A stretch of DNA of 64,000 nucleotides from Kitagawia praeruptora (GCA_037693485.1 CM075351.1:129638501-129702500); one strand, 5' to 3'; shown: positions 23,501 through 35,781, counted from the first letter of the stretch. Notes: generated by a model not told the origin, from the letters alone. Translations and numbers: made by a program.

Positions 23501-24517
23501 ACACACGACAACACCCAATTCGGAAAAAAAAACATACACACCACCAATCTCTCTCCCTCGACTATCCTCATCAACAACAACAACAAACCAACATCAACAA
23601 TCTCTCATCTCTCTCCGTTAATCTCTCTCAATCTCCCTCCCTGTCTCTCCTCAATCTCTCTTTCTCATTAACAACAAGAACACAACAACCCAACCAAACT
23701 AATACCCATCAATCTCTCTCAACGACCGTCCCTTTCCCCTCTCCCCCTCCGATTAATACAAACACAATAACCCAAAGCCAATCACCCAGCACAAAGAACC
23801 GAAAAAGGAAAAAAAACAATCCGAAACTAAAATACTACCGGTGTTGCTCTGTTTTGCAAATATGTTCTGTTTGTGTGTGTGTATAAGGTTAAATGAAAGA
23901 GTGGAGTGTTTGTGTTTTTGCTTCTTCCCAAAGAGTGTTGTATCTCTTTGTAAATAAATATGAGGGGTTTGTTTATTTGGTTTAAAAGGATAAAAACGTG
24001 GAAGATAAAAACATGATTGAACATTTAGTGCTCCGGGAAATAAGCACCGTGTTTTGTGAAAAGTAAGCCCGTGTTTTCTGTAAGCTGTCTCCTAAAACAA
24101 TGAGTTATATGACTGTTATAATAGAAATGAGGCCGGTTAAGTCAACAAATGTGGGTTAATAAATCAACAAACGTGGGCTAAGAAAAAAAAAAAACTTCCC
24201 GTGCTTTATGAAATGCTGTCTCATCAATAATTTTGTTGCCCCTGCTGATTAATTAAAATGAGACTCTAATATCGTTCTCTAAAATATTTCAACCCAAATT
24301 AAAATCCTATTTTTCCTAAATTTCTCTATTTTAATAAATACCAAATAAATATAATTAACTAGATATAATATATAATATAATATTTACTTACATATGAATA
24401 TATAAAATTTCGAAATTTTACCAAAACCGCGCTAATTAAAATATACTGGTGTGTTGCACTTAAATAAAATTTAACTATCGAGTAGGAAAAATTATTCGAA
24501 AATTCGCGGTTATTACA
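20537..24517 (-). repeat. 3' LTR of the Tekay-like element
   Basis: 3,981 bp; on the plus strand it begins TGTAACGCCCCC and ends GGTTATTACA, so TG...CA is satisfied. Notable internal structure: imperfect ~36-bp repeats around CTCGAAA at 20998-21172; two copies of an 89-bp repeat (21375-21552) containing ATTCTCGTGTCCGTATTATG; a CT-rich tract at 23160-23360 that makes spurious low-complexity ORFs; and AC/CAA-rich sequence to 23800. On the minus strand TATTATATTTATACCCC (about 20919-20935) is a possible TATA box near the 3' end of the LTR. Confidence 0.93.
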
Positions 24518-24530
24518 GTCTTCCCCCCTT
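24518..24530 (-). other. Polypurine tract
   Basis: Minus-strand AAGGGGGGAAGAC ends immediately at the 3' LTR. Position and composition match the plus-strand primer of LTR retrotransposons. Confidence 0.9.
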
Positions 24531-24556
24531 ATAGGATTCCGTCCTCGGAATCGAAA

Positions 24557-24860
24557 TTACGCACTAAACAATTCAGGATATTTATTCCTCATTTCGCTTT
24601 CTAATTCCCACGTGGCTTCCTCCACTTGGTGGTTTCTCTAGAATACTTTCAATAAATTTACTCTATTAATTCTTAACTCTCGCACTTTAGAATCTAAGAT
24701 CTATACTCGTTCTTCGTATAGCAAATCAGGACATAGTTCCACCGGTTCATAGATTATAACATGTCTGAAATCAGAATGGTACTCTCTTAACGCAGAAACA
24801 TGAACCACATCATGGATATGTTGAAGATCTGGAGGTAAGGCCAACAGATAAGCCAGTGGT
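24557..24860 (-). pseudogene. pol: pol C-terminal tail (chromodomain-like remnant)
   Basis: Follows the integrase. The readable frame includes VVHVSALREYH, then PVELCPDLLYEE, then RNHQVEEATWELESEM and the ending KYPELFSA before a TAA at 24557-24559. The VEEATWE signature is the end of the chromodomain-type tail of Tekay polyproteins. Two in-frame stops interrupt it, one after YEERV and one before RNHQ. Function in intact relatives is thought to be targeting of integration to chromatin; this copy cannot make the full tail. Confidence 0.75.
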
Positions 24861-25975
24861 CATATCTCCTTGGGAATCTCAAAAGGTCCTATATATCTAG
24901 GGCTCAACTTGCCTTTCTTCTCGAATCTCATTACTCCTTTCCAAGGTGAAACTCCCAGTATCACTTTATTTCCCTCTTTAAATGTTCTGTCTTTTCTCTT
25001 TTGATCTGCATACTTCCTCTGTCGATCCTGAACTGCAACTAACCTTTTTCGAATAACTTCTGTTGCCTGCTGGGTTTGTTGAAATAATTCTAGTCCTAGT
25101 ATCTTCTTCTCTCCTAATTCATCCCAGTATAATGGTGATCTACACTTCCTTCCACACAATGCTTCATATGGTGTCATACCTATGCTAGAGTGGTAACTAT
25201 TGTTGTAATCATCTCAACAAGGGCAAATAATCATCCTAACTTCCTTTGAAATCAAATACACAGGCTCTTAATATCACAGAGAGGAAAGAAATGAGGCTGC
25301 TCTCCGCGCTTTTCCGAGGTTTTTAATATTGTCCTTTCACTTTGTTCGTCGGTCTGCGGATGATATGCAGTGCTCAGATATAAGTTCGTGCCAAGACATT
25401 CCTGAAAACTCTTCCAAAATCAAGAAATAAAACGGGCGTCTGTATCAGATAAAATTGAAACAGGCACTCCAGGACGAATCAAAATTTTCCTTCAGGTATA
25501 TGTTCACCAATCTCTCAACGAAGTAACTATCAATAATTGGTAGAAAATGTGCAGATTTAGTGAATCGGTCAATAATAACCCAAATTGGATCATGGTTGGC
25601 TCTAGTTCGAGGTAATCCTACGACAAAATCCATGGTAATATGTTCTCATTTCCACTCGGGTATCTCTAAGGGTTGTAACAGTCCACTTGGTCGTTGATGT
25701 TCGGCTTTCATTTTCTGACAGATTAAACACTTGCTTACCCATACTACAATCTTTCTCTTCATATTAGGCCACCAATAATTTAGCTTGATGTCTTGATACA
25801 TTTTTGTGCTCCCTGAGTGAATGGAGCGTCTCGAGTTATGCGCTTCGCTCATAATTTCTTCCTTCAACTCTGTCACATTAGGTACCCATATTCTCGATGC
25901 AAGTCGCTTAATTCCCTTATCATCTTTTGAATTCCAAAATTCTTCTCTGGTCAACTCTGATCTTCTTTCTTCCAT
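24860..25975 (-). pseudogene. pol: pol integrase domain (frameshifted)
   Basis: Integrates the cDNA in intact relatives. The zinc-binding part (from 25975) keeps the H-H-C-C pattern ending CLICQK. The catalytic core keeps all three acidic residues at motif level: D in VIIDRFTKSAHF (near 25570), D in SDTDARF (near 25440) and E in TDEQSERT (near 25330). The core changes frame near 25490, has a stop after ARFIS, and is out of frame again before MTPYEALCGRKC (25177). The C-terminal part contains GPFEIP. Two segments, 25646-25975 and 24860-25177, remain open for over 100 codons. Confidence 0.85.
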
Positions 25976-26129
25976 TACTTGTTCCTGACAACGAAAAATC
26001 TTCTCGAGTAAATCTGGTTAATTGAAACTGAATTTTGTACACTCTTTCATTGTTTTGGACTGGGACCTTGACCTCTAATTCCATTTTCTTAATTCTCTGA
26101 TCAATTCTTCTGAGGTTGTCAACAGGTTA

Positions 26130-26643
26130 ACTCTTTCCTTTCTACTTAAAGATCAGCTACAACATTAGCCTTCCCTGGGTGGTAGTTTATCGAACAATCA
26201 GTCTTTGATCAATTCCAACCATCTTCTCTGTCTCATGTTTAATTCCTTCTGCGTGAATATATACTTTAAGCTCTTGTCATCTGTGTAAATCTCGCATTTT
26301 CTCCATAAAGGTAATGTCTCCAAATCTTGAGGGCAAAAACAATAGCAACAAGTTCTAAATCGTGAGTAGGGTAACGAGACTCATTTTTGTTCAGTTGTCT
26401 AGAGGCATACGCTATTACTTTTCCGTGTTGCATCAGAACACATCCTAAACCTTTGTGAGAAACATCACTGAAAATCACGAAATCGCCTTTTTCATCAGGT
26501 AAGGTCAACACTGGGGCAGTAGTCAATCTCTTCTTCAATTCCCGAAAGCTGTCTTCGCATTTGGGGGTCCATTCAAACTTTTCACTCTTTCTGGTAAGTC
26601 GAGTTAATGCGTAGTTATCTTTGAGGAATCCTTCACAAATCAA
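26130..26643 (-). pseudogene. pol: pol RNase H domain (frameshifted)
   Basis: Begins in the RT-RNase H connection and reads EWTPKCEDSFRELK, then FVIFSDVSHKGLGCVLMQ with the first catalytic D, then YPTHDLELVAIVFALK with the catalytic E. Close to the end the frame shifts, and EIYTDDKSLK with the next D is read one frame away (about 26275). The domain continues in another frame to DCSINYHPGKANVVAD (about 26160-26205). It would degrade RNA in the RNA-DNA hybrid if intact. Confidence 0.85.
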
Positions 26644-27522
26644 GAATAGTATCCGGCCAATCCAAGGAAACTTCTAACCTCTGATGGAGTTTTAGGTCTC
26701 TCCCAATCCGCTACGGCTTCTATCTTTGCGGGGTCTACAGAAATCCTTTCGCCGCTCACAATGTGTCATTAAAATTTTACTTCTTTCAACCAGAATTCAT
26801 ACTTTAAAAATTTCGTATATAATTTTTTTTTTTTTCAGCGCTTCCAAAACCAAATGGAGGTGTTCAACATGTTCCTCAACAGACTTCTAGTATATCATAA
26901 TGTCCATATCGGGTCCTAATGGTAGTATTAGGAATATCCTCAGGCTTGATCTTTAGTTGATGATAGCCGGATCTCAAATCAATCTTTGAAAAATGTATAG
27001 CTCCCTTAAGTTGGTCAAACAGATCGTCGATTCAAGGCAGAGGGTACCTGTTCTTGATGGTCATCTTGTTCAGTTCACAATAATCAATACATAGTCGCAT
27101 AGATCCGTCCTTCTTCTTCACGAACAAAACTGGAGCTCCCCACGGGGATACACTTGGTCTAATTACACCTTTTTCAAGTAAATCTTGCAATTGTGTTGCC
27201 AATTCCTTCATTTCCACTGGTGCCACTCTGTACGGCGCCTTCGAGATTGGTGCAGTTTCTGGTGCTAGGTCGATTGCAAATTTTATCTCTCGATCCGATG
27301 GAATTCCAGGCAACTTGTCAGGAAAACATCTCTAAACTGATTTATTACAGGGACCTCTTCGATCATATGGGTCGGTTTCTCGGTATCTATCACATGAGCC
27401 AGATAGGCTTGTCTTTTAGCTCGAATTATTGACAGAAAATCCTTAGTCGATTTCCGTCCGTAAAACGAAATTCTTATACCATTAAGTCCATTTAAGCTGA
27501 CCCTCTTACGTCGATAATTCAT
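26644..27522 (-). pseudogene. pol: pol reverse transcriptase with catalytic segment deleted
   Basis: Open from 27522 through the protease-RT linker (AHVIDTEKPTHMIEEVPVIN) and, after a frame change, from 27313 through VIRPSVSPWGAPVLFVKKKD and RLCIDY to NRYPLP, where a TGA stops it. IDDLFDQLKGAIHFSKIDL and SGYHQLKIKPEDI follow. At about 26896 the sequence passes from YGHY directly to DIL and then SVEEHVEHLHLVLEAL. In this family about 37 residues normally lie between, including the (F/Y)xDD catalytic pair; only one D remains. The thumb region beyond carries several stops. Confidence 0.88.
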
Positions 27523-27529
27523 TTAAGCA

Positions 27530-27830
27530 TCATAACGATAACCAATCCATCCCTAGGATTACGTCAAATTTCCTTAACCTAAAAAAATGAGGTCTGCGTC
27601 GAAACGTTGCCCATGTATCTCTATAGAACAATTCGGACACAATCGGTTTACTGGTATAACTTCTTGATTAGCTACTTCTATGCTTAGAATTCCCTCTAAG
27701 GGCACAGACTCAATATTCAACTGAAACACACACATTCTCAAAATTTACTAGAAGCGAACCTGCGATCATATCGCTCTCATCATTGGCATCTCTTACAATC
27801 ATGTTGAAAATTCTTGTTGTCGGCTTGTTG
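27530..27830 (-). pseudogene. pol: Aspartic protease region, active-site segment missing
   Basis: Recognisable by FNMIVRDANDESDMIAGSLL upstream, SIEVANQEVIPVN and CPNCSIEIHGQRFDADLI in the middle, and FDVILGMDWLS at the C-terminal end. A D-S/T-G-A active site would be expected between the GSLLVN and LNIESVPL stretches; only about a dozen codons are present there and no DSGA/DTGA appears in any frame I read. A frameshift also separates the last two parts. The protease would cut Gag-Pol in an intact element. Confidence 0.7.
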
Positions 27831-27959
27831 TTAGGAGGTGCTGTAAGTCAAGGCACTGGATTCTTCTTCGAACGTTGTCTGAAATCTCGGGACATGGGAC
27901 CTTATGATCCTTGATAACATCTGCCATACTCATATTAAAAGTGTGTATACTTGGCTTGT

Positions 27960-28928
27960 CTCCTAGAGGTGTAGCCAATCTTATAACTGTGTTTGCTCTC
28001 GGGGTTACTAATATTTTTCGTCCATAATCTCCATTCCTTCCTCATTTGAAGTAGGAATATCCTTCTTTACGTAGGTTACATAATAAAACCAACTCTTTAA
28101 AAAATATATTCTGTTCATATAGTCTTGGATGCTTTCGTTTTAAAGAGCTTGATCCTCCTATGATTCACAACATACTTAGAATAATACCTGCTAAATATCA
28201 ACTCAATAATTCTAACTTAAGATATCACTCTCGTGCCTTCAATAGTTCTCTTTTCACAAAAGGTTTCTTGTTAACTCGGTTATTGATCCTCTTCACAAAA
28301 CTACTACCACTATTATGAAACTTACTACTCACCATCTCTATTTTTCGGATACGATTCACTTCCGTTTTCTACTATGGCCGCTTTCTGCACTAAGGTTGCG
28401 TAATTGGTGATTTTAAATATGGTAACTCGATTCTGTATTCAGGGGTTCAATCCTCGTGAAAATACTTGGCTCTTTTCTCCTCGGTGTCTACATGATAGGG
28501 TACGGACATTGAGATTTTAGTAAACTTAGCTTCGAAGTCTGCGACAGTCATCGTCCCTTGCTTGAGTTCCAAAAACTTAATTCCATTTGATTCTCCAGAT
28601 ACTTGGGAAAATACCTATCTCGAAATAAATTCTGAATCTAATTCACGGTAAGACCGCTTTACCCTACATAGCTCTCATTTCTTTAGAATTAGTAAACCTT
28701 TTGGTCTCACAATGACTTACTACCCATAAATCTTAATAGTGATGGTATGGTTCGAGTTTCTCAATCATAAGATTCATTTCTTCTCATAGGGTCTTTTCGT
28801 TTTAAAGAAAATCAAGGAATAACTTCCAAATATACCCTTAATTTGGTTTTAGTCTAGGCCCTGGGTTTTGACTCCTCTTTAAAATCCAAATTATTCTCAC
28901 TTTGATTCTCAATCGCGGTGTGTTCCAT
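27960..28928 (-). pseudogene. gag: gag relic
   Basis: Capsid-like gag of the Tekay type. A possible start is MEHTAIENQSEN at 28928, but a stop follows after about 25 codons. The core is clear at about 28690-28300: YFPKYLENQ, then FLELKQGTMTVADFEAKF, then VDTEEKRAKYF, then NRVTIFKITNYATLVQKAA, spread over two frames with stops. Downstream, where a CCHC zinc knuckle should be, I read only CNLRKEGYSYFK, which has lost the expected Cys and His. It cannot produce full-length Gag. Confidence 0.75.
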
Positions 28929-30581
28929 TTAAAGAAATATTGTAGGTATAAAAGATAAAACACTTGTCGTAGTTGGGCAAGAAAATTTATAAAATACGAT
29001 AATACATGCCTCAAGAGTTTGAAATATCACAATCATGTTAATTGTCTCAAACATTAATCTTAAAACTTCCAAGGTTTAAGTCGCTGTTTAACTACTATAC
29101 TCAGAAAGAAGATAGTGGACACACGCATTAATGTTCTCTTTCTTTTCCTATATGAAAAACAATCACTCTTTCATCAACAAATAATATATCATCAATGTAT
29201 ACTCAATATCGATTCGCTTCACATTTTTTTAAAGGATTAAACTCAATAATTGCTCCGTATTCAAACCAAATTCCTAAAACCTTAATACATAACTATGAAA
29301 CACCGCATAGGGTTTCGAAGACCTGACTAGTGGTTTAACGCAATAATCTATTCATATTTAGAAATCGATGCTCCAACTTGAGTTGTTGAAATTTCCATTT
29401 CTGGAAGAGAAGTTTCCTCATTTCAAATTTCCGTATATCACTTTTAGAATTCATAGGCCCCAATCGTTTTAGGATCCATAAGAACATTGAATAGAGATAA
29501 CTCATAACGAATAAATGTTAAACACATGTGTATGCTCACTTCTTGATGATGAGAATCTTTTATGAAAGGATTAACTGAGAGATCATTATGATCATTGAAC
29601 ATCTGCTTTGTTGCATGTATCATTAGGACAACCGTCATAGTACATAAGGTGGCCAGCCTTTGGTACTCTAATGACAAACAACAGAACAAACGGTGGCGTC
29701 CCACCAGACTTCAATCACAGAGACTGATAGTCTTCCCCTATATATAGGGTTGTTCATCTCAATATCTCAAAGAATGTTAAATATAGGAAGAGATACGAAA
29801 AGAATTTGTATTTATGAAAGTATATAATGATGGGTAACTTAACCTCTAAACAAAATAGGTCCTTTTAAAATAGGATAGAAATTTCCTGAGTAAATTCACA
29901 CGATAAGATTTATCGATAATCGCTGTTAACGAAGTTATTTAAAGAATGATTTTTCAACACAAAATAAGCTCTTAGGAACAACAATCGATTCTCGAATAAA
30001 GGCGACGCTTGCAGACTCTGGTAGCTCGTCAGGGAAAAAAATCTCTAAAAGAGAATGTACTAAAAACACATTATCATATAGAACTATTTCAACCTCTATA
30101 AGTTATATATCTAGAAAACTAATGTCGATCATGAAATCGTTTAAGAATTTAGCATCGAACTTGGAACACATAGTTGCATATCTCTTTAAGCCCATTTCTG
30201 GTGCACTTACCTCGTGTTGGTCCAACTCTGACTGGTAAAGATATTGACAACATTTACAAAATGTGGAAACTCTCCAGGGTATTATCCACCATAACAATAA
30301 TGGAATCTTAGGCATCCTATCTTTAAATCAGTTGGGAACTAGGGTCCATGCGAATAAGGTTTAGGACATCTATCTCGAGCGAAACAAAAGTCAACAGATC
30401 CGAAAATAGACATCTACAAAGGCAAAGAGTTTCGGTCACAAACAGGTTCTAGTCGACTATATACGCATATAAATAAGGGTGTAAGGCACTTAGTGCTAAA
30501 ATCTCAACATCGTATTATACCTCTAAACTCTCACGTCGCGTTATAATTCTAGGCTCATACGATTCCTAAAAATATAACTAT
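28929..30581 (-). other. Long 5' leader with weak RT-like traces
   Basis: 1.65 kb between PBS and gag, without a usable ORF. Reading the minus strand I see short matches to pol-type motifs: EIFFPDELPES near 30030 (cf. the FPDELPG linker), GTPPFVLLFV near 29690 (cf. GAPVLFVKK) and VYIDDILF at about 29182-29202. Spacing is stretched compared with a real RT and stops intervene, so this may be a second, older pol fragment carried in the leader, or coincidence. The 86- and 70-codon ORFs at 29444-29704 and 30103-30315 are otherwise unrecognised. Confidence 0.25.
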
Positions 30582-30593
30582 GCTCTGATACCA
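30582..30593 (-). other. Primer-binding site, initiator tRNA-Met
   Basis: Minus-strand TGGTATCAGAGC, complementary to the 3' end of plant initiator tRNA-Met, beginning four bases inside the 5' LTR end. It fixes the element's orientation. Confidence 0.95.
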
Positions 30594-30597
30594 AAAC

Positions 30598-33500
30598 TGT
30601 AACGCCCCCAAATCCACCCTGTCCGGGGACCCGGGTCGTCACATTGTCTCAATATCCTGTAGCACACGTTAGCGCGATAATAAAATGAAATATTTAATAC
30701 ATCGGAGCATAAAAGTCCCACTCCGCAGATCCAAGATCGGTCTCACAAAATATTACAATACGTCTTAGTACATCTTAGGATAATATCTTACATAAGTTTA
30801 CAAAGTAGAAAATAAAGGTTCCAGCTGGATATTCTAATTCTTGTCAGCATAGTCTGGAGCTTTTTCCCTTTTCTCTGGATTCCTAGCTGAACGTCTCGCA
30901 TCTTTCCATCTTGATAGCTGAACAAAATGTTTTAAAGCAAGAATGAGCAACTATAGTGCTCAGCAAGTTCTTTCATTGCTCGGGGTATAAATATAATAAT
31001 ATTTACCGAAAGAAATACTCAAAATTTTAATATCGGATATACAATCTGAATTGGCTCAAACTCATCTCGAAAATAGCATACTCGAAAGATTCAATACTCA
31101 TCTCGAAACAGAATACTTGAAAGACTCAATATTTATCTCGAAACAGAATACTCAAAAGACTCAATATTCATCTCGAAAATAGAATACTCGAAAGACTAAA
31201 AATTCATCTCGAAACAGAATACTCGAAAGACTCATTTGATATAACTCTGAAAACTCATTATTTAAGAATGAACTGGTCTTCCACCTCACGATATCTCGGT
31301 GGGGCGATCAACTATCCGACCGAGAATACCGCCTCCAATGACACCGCACTTCACCCGATCACGGCTACAATACGATATCAACAATATAATATATGTATGA
31401 ATGCTAGCATCATAATGGGTTATTAATTTAATCCTGGCAACGAATGCCAAAATATTCTCGTGTCCGTATTATGGTACACAAGTCTCTCTTTCTCTATAAT
31501 GGGCCTCTTTCCCAAAATTGAGCAGGCAACAAATGCCAAAATATTCTCGTGTCCGTATTATGGTACACAAGTATCTCTTTCTCTATAATGGGCCTCTTTC
31601 CCAAAATTGACCAGTAGAATACAGAATTCCCGAATATTTAATGAACAGATGACTTGATAAAAATTCTTCCAGGAAATATTTGTTAATCTGGCGGACTGCC
31701 AGTCTGACTCAATTGTGCCATCAATCCGAACAATGGACTGATGTAAACTCTCAATAATAATAACTTATTGGTTGACACGAACAAAATGCCAAACCTTGAC
31801 AATAAAGGCAACTATCTCGAAATAATGAGAATAGTCTTAGAATGAAACAAAATGAGTCGTACTGAACAAGTAGTACAACTCGAATAATTTTAATACTCAA
31901 AATCGAAGAACGATAAATAGAATATTTTTCACTTGACAAATGAGTAAAACTCTAACGATTTTAAATACTATAACTCATATTGGTTGATTCGAACGATGAA
32001 CCAACTAAAAGATAATCAATGAATATTATCGAATTTGAACAATAAATCCGACTGAGAAGAATGAATTTAACTATCTCGAACGAATGAGAATAGTTTAACT
32101 GAATCAAAATAAATAGTCGCCTCGAATTAATGAGATCGACCCGATATCAATTGAAAGTCTTCAACGCTTATAGGGAATATAATTCGCAAGTAAAGTACTC
32201 TTAACAGTAAAATCATATTGCAACGAGAAAATAATGTTCGAAAGAATCATTGTAGTATAAGAAGCAGCAAAATAAATCTCATAATTTGATAGCTCAAAAA
32301 TAAATACGAATGAATTAACCAGGCTAGAAATATGAAATTTCAAGATTTAGGGTAGGATTGAACTTGCCTCGATCTCGAAGTGCAAATGAATGCAGATAAA
32401 AATTATACTCTACCCGTGAACTTGGCGTCGATCTACGGCTCAAGAATTATTCTCTAAAAATGGCAACCAGAAATACGTGAGCGATTCGTCAAAATAATAT
32501 ATTCCTGATCCACTAATATAATATTTAAAGATAAAGAATATTAATAATAATATAATATCTCTTGAAAATCTCTACCATAAATGACGGAAAATAATTCCCG
32601 GATAAATAAATCTCTCTTCGAACTCCAGAATCAAATCTAGAAATTATATACTATTTTTAATATCCGTAAATCCCACTTTATTTAATTGTAATAAAATTCT
32701 CATTTAAAAGGATCTAATGAATTCTCTAAAATCTCTAAAATTCACTAATTTAATAATATTAATCTTTATTTATTCTTAAAACAAAATAATTCAACAATCA
32801 ATTTTTATTCAGTTTAAATCTATAATTATTATTAATCTCACTAACTAATTTCTCTCCCATTTTTAATCTCGTAAATAAAATAATAATAATCCGAACTTAG
32901 CATCTAAATAATCTGATCCGATACGATTAACTAAATAATCCGGAAACACAATTATAAACCTTCTAAAATAATACGGCTTTTTAATCCTATTTATTCACAA
33001 TTATTCTCTCTTTTATCAATAAATAAATCAATAAATCTCTAAATTATGTCCACAAATCACTAAATAATTCTATTTAATAATTAAATCAATTTTTTACCAC
33101 TTTTGTCACTTTATTAATAACCAATTAATATACCGAATAATTAAATCCCCTATTATTTTATTATTATTGCATTTAACAGAAAAAAATTTGATGTGGACCC
33201 CACTTACCCCACTGTAGTTCCATCCCTTCTCCCCTGCATCTCTCTTGACAATCTCTCTCCCTCTAATCTCTCTCTCTCTCGCTGTCTCTCACTATCTCTC
33301 CGATCTCTCTAGCACTCTCTCTGCCTCTCTCGACTCTCTCTCATTCTCTCCGTTTCTCGCTCACTCTCTCTGACCCTCTCCCAATCTCTCCCTCTCTCTC
33401 TCGTCTTCTCTATCTCTCGTTTCAATCCCCACTCCGACAACAAACACCACCACCGAAACAGTAGTGGTCGACTCCTCCCCCTTCCCCGAATCAATCTCTC

Positions 33501-34578
33501 TGCACACCCTCATCTCACTCGACTCTACACCCACAACAATCACAACCTCCCTTCTGCGACCACACACGACAACACCCAATTCGGAAAAAAAAACATACAC
33601 ACCACCAATCTCTCTCCCTCGACTATCCTCATCAACAACAACAACAAACCAACATCAACAATCTCTCATCTCTCTCCGTTAATCTCTCTCAATCTCCCTC
33701 CCTGTCTCTCCTCAATCTCTCTTTCTCATTAACAACAAGAACACAACAACCCAACCAAACTAATACCCATCAATCTCTCTCAACGACCGTCCCTTTCCCC
33801 TCTCCCCCTCCGATTAATACAAACACAATAACCCAAAGCCAATCACCCAGCACAAAGAACCGAAAAAGGAAAAAAAACAATCCGAAACTAAAATACTACC
33901 GGTGTTGCTCTGTTTTGCAAATATGTTCTGTTTGTGTGTGTGTATAAGGTTAAATGAAAGAGTGGAGTGTTTGTGTTTTTGCTTCTTCCCAAAGAGTGTT
34001 GTATCTCTTTGTAAATAAATATGAGGGGTTTGTTTATTTGGTTTAAAAGGATAAAAACGTGGAAGATAAAAACATGATTGAACATTTAGTGCTCCGGGAA
34101 ATAAGCACCGTGTTTTGTGAAAAGTAAGCCCGTGTTTTCTGTAAGCTGTCTCCTAAAACAATGAGTTATATGACTGTTATAATAGAAATGAGGCCGGTTA
34201 AGTCAACAAATGTGGGTTAATAAATCAACAAACGTGGGCTAAGAAAAAAAAAAAACTTCCCGTGCTTTATGAAATGCTGTCTCATCAATAATTTTGTTGC
34301 CCCTGCTGATTAATTAAAATGAGACTCTAATATCGTTCTCTAAAATATTTCAACCCAAATTAAAATCCTATTTTTCCTAAATTTCTCTATTTTAATAAAT
34401 ACCAAATAAATATAATTAACTAGATATAATATATAATATAATATTTACTTACATATGAATATATAAAATTTCGAAATTTTACCAAAACCGCGCTAATTAA
34501 AATATACTGGTGTGTTGCACTTAAATAAAATTTAACTATCGAGTAGGAAAAATTATTCGAAAATTCGCGGTTATTACA
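30598..34578 (-). repeat. 5' LTR of the Tekay-like element
   Basis: Same length as the 3' LTR, at a constant offset of 10,061 bases. Spurious ORFs, the 89-bp repeats (31436-31613) and the CT-rich tract (33221-33421) recur at that exact offset, so there is no net indel. I found no substitution in the segments compared by eye. It would hold the promoter for the element RNA, but I cannot map the transcription start. Confidence 0.93.
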
Positions 34579-35781
34579 TTTTTATCGGATGTCTCCGAAG
34601 GGACTACTGGGTTAGGCAACATTGCTCTTATTTATGCTCTTCGCGTTCAATTTCACTTCATATATGATCTCATATTTAGCACTTTCACTTGAGCTTCACA
34701 TTAAAATATAAAAGCACTAACTTTTCCCTTTTTCAGTTTAGTTGGCTTTTTGAGAGAGAATAGGTAGTGAAAAATGTGATTGTTATAATTTGTAATCATA
34801 CATTATTTGAAGATAAAAGTGAATAAGTGAGCTTCTTGCGGAGACCTGTGTTTTTGGTAAATAGTATTATCCTTCATTTTTTTAATCTTCTTTATTTCTT
34901 TAATGCCCCTTTTTGTCATTACAAGGCATTTGGAGCGACCCAATTTAGATTGAAACAAAAAATTCTATTATGATATTGTACTTATTTTCAGTAATGTTGT
35001 AGTATTACGATTGCACCTCCAGCCTTTCTCTTCTCCTCCAGCTACATAATTTTAAATATTGAAAACAAAATACAATACAAGAAGAAGTTTGCATTTATAA
35101 ATATAGATTACAAGCGGAGAGAGATGTTTAGTTACAGATAGACTACATAGCCACAACATAAGTGATAAAAAGAAAGATGTTAGTTACAGATAGACTACAT
35201 AGCAGCAACATAAGTGATAAAAAGAAAGATGGTCTACATGATGATCAAGCTAATAAAGTATTGAAGTAATTAACAAGCCTGAACCACAGAAGCAACTTCC
35301 ATTTTATAGGTACTGTTTATCATAACGTGGGTAATGGGTTTATGTATTCCCATTAATTTTATTTTTGGTCACCCCTCTAAGTTGATCACAAAAAAATTAA
35401 CAACCCATCAAAATAAGTAGTTTAAAAATATATTCAAATTCAAATTATTATATTCGTTTCAATAAGAACATAATTTTAATATAATAAAGTCAATAAAATA
35501 AAAATTCAACAATTTCAGAAAGCGGGAGCCATGGTGAAAGACCTTAATTTGAATATAAACTATAAATCTACTAGAATATTTATCTGATATTTTGACTTGC
35601 TTATTTAATTGTACAATTTACTTATTTTTAATAAAAGAATATATATTAATAATATATATACACTGTATTTTCATACATGAATTTACTAATACAGTTTAAT
35701 GGTCACGCTCTGGTGAGAATGAGAACAGTGAGAACACACATATTCACTATATTTTAAGCTATTTTAAAGGGCCCCGCTAGC
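34579..35781 (+). repeat. Unit U copy 5, right part
   Basis: Begins with the second TTTTT duplication and ATCGGATGTCTCCGAAGGG, directly continuing the frame interrupted at 20536. It runs through the UTR-like segment and stops at GGGCCCCGCTAG (about 35781), inside the first GGGCCCC cassette, so its Helitron-type end is missing. Confidence 0.7.

Larger units (their letters stand above)
20537..34578 (-). mobile_element. Ty3/Gypsy Tekay-like LTR retrotransposon (14,042 bp, defective)
   Basis: Complete element on the minus strand: 5' LTR 30598-34578, PBS, long leader, gag and pol relics, PPT, 3' LTR 20537-24517. The pol order is protease, RT, RNase H, integrase and a C-terminal tail with EEATWELE, typical of chromoviruses. 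Motifs such as VILGMDWL, RLCIDY and TPYEALCGRKCRSPL point to the Tekay (Del) clade. Both LTRs are 3,981 bp and every segment I compared is identical, so insertion looks very recent. All coding domains carry stops, frameshifts or deletions, including loss of the RT catalytic segment. It inserted into the TTTTT of a U copy. Confidence 0.93.

Noticed and set aside
23248..23621. Overlapping ORFs on both strands (60-80 codons) in the LTR, repeated at 33309-33682
   Set aside because: They come from the CT-rich and CAA-rich tract of the LTR. Protein composition is R/E or S/T low complexity, and the identical copies only reflect the LTR duplication.
27193..27432. 79-codon plus ORF opposite RT
   Set aside because: Antisense shadow of the pol frame, which is the recognisable one.
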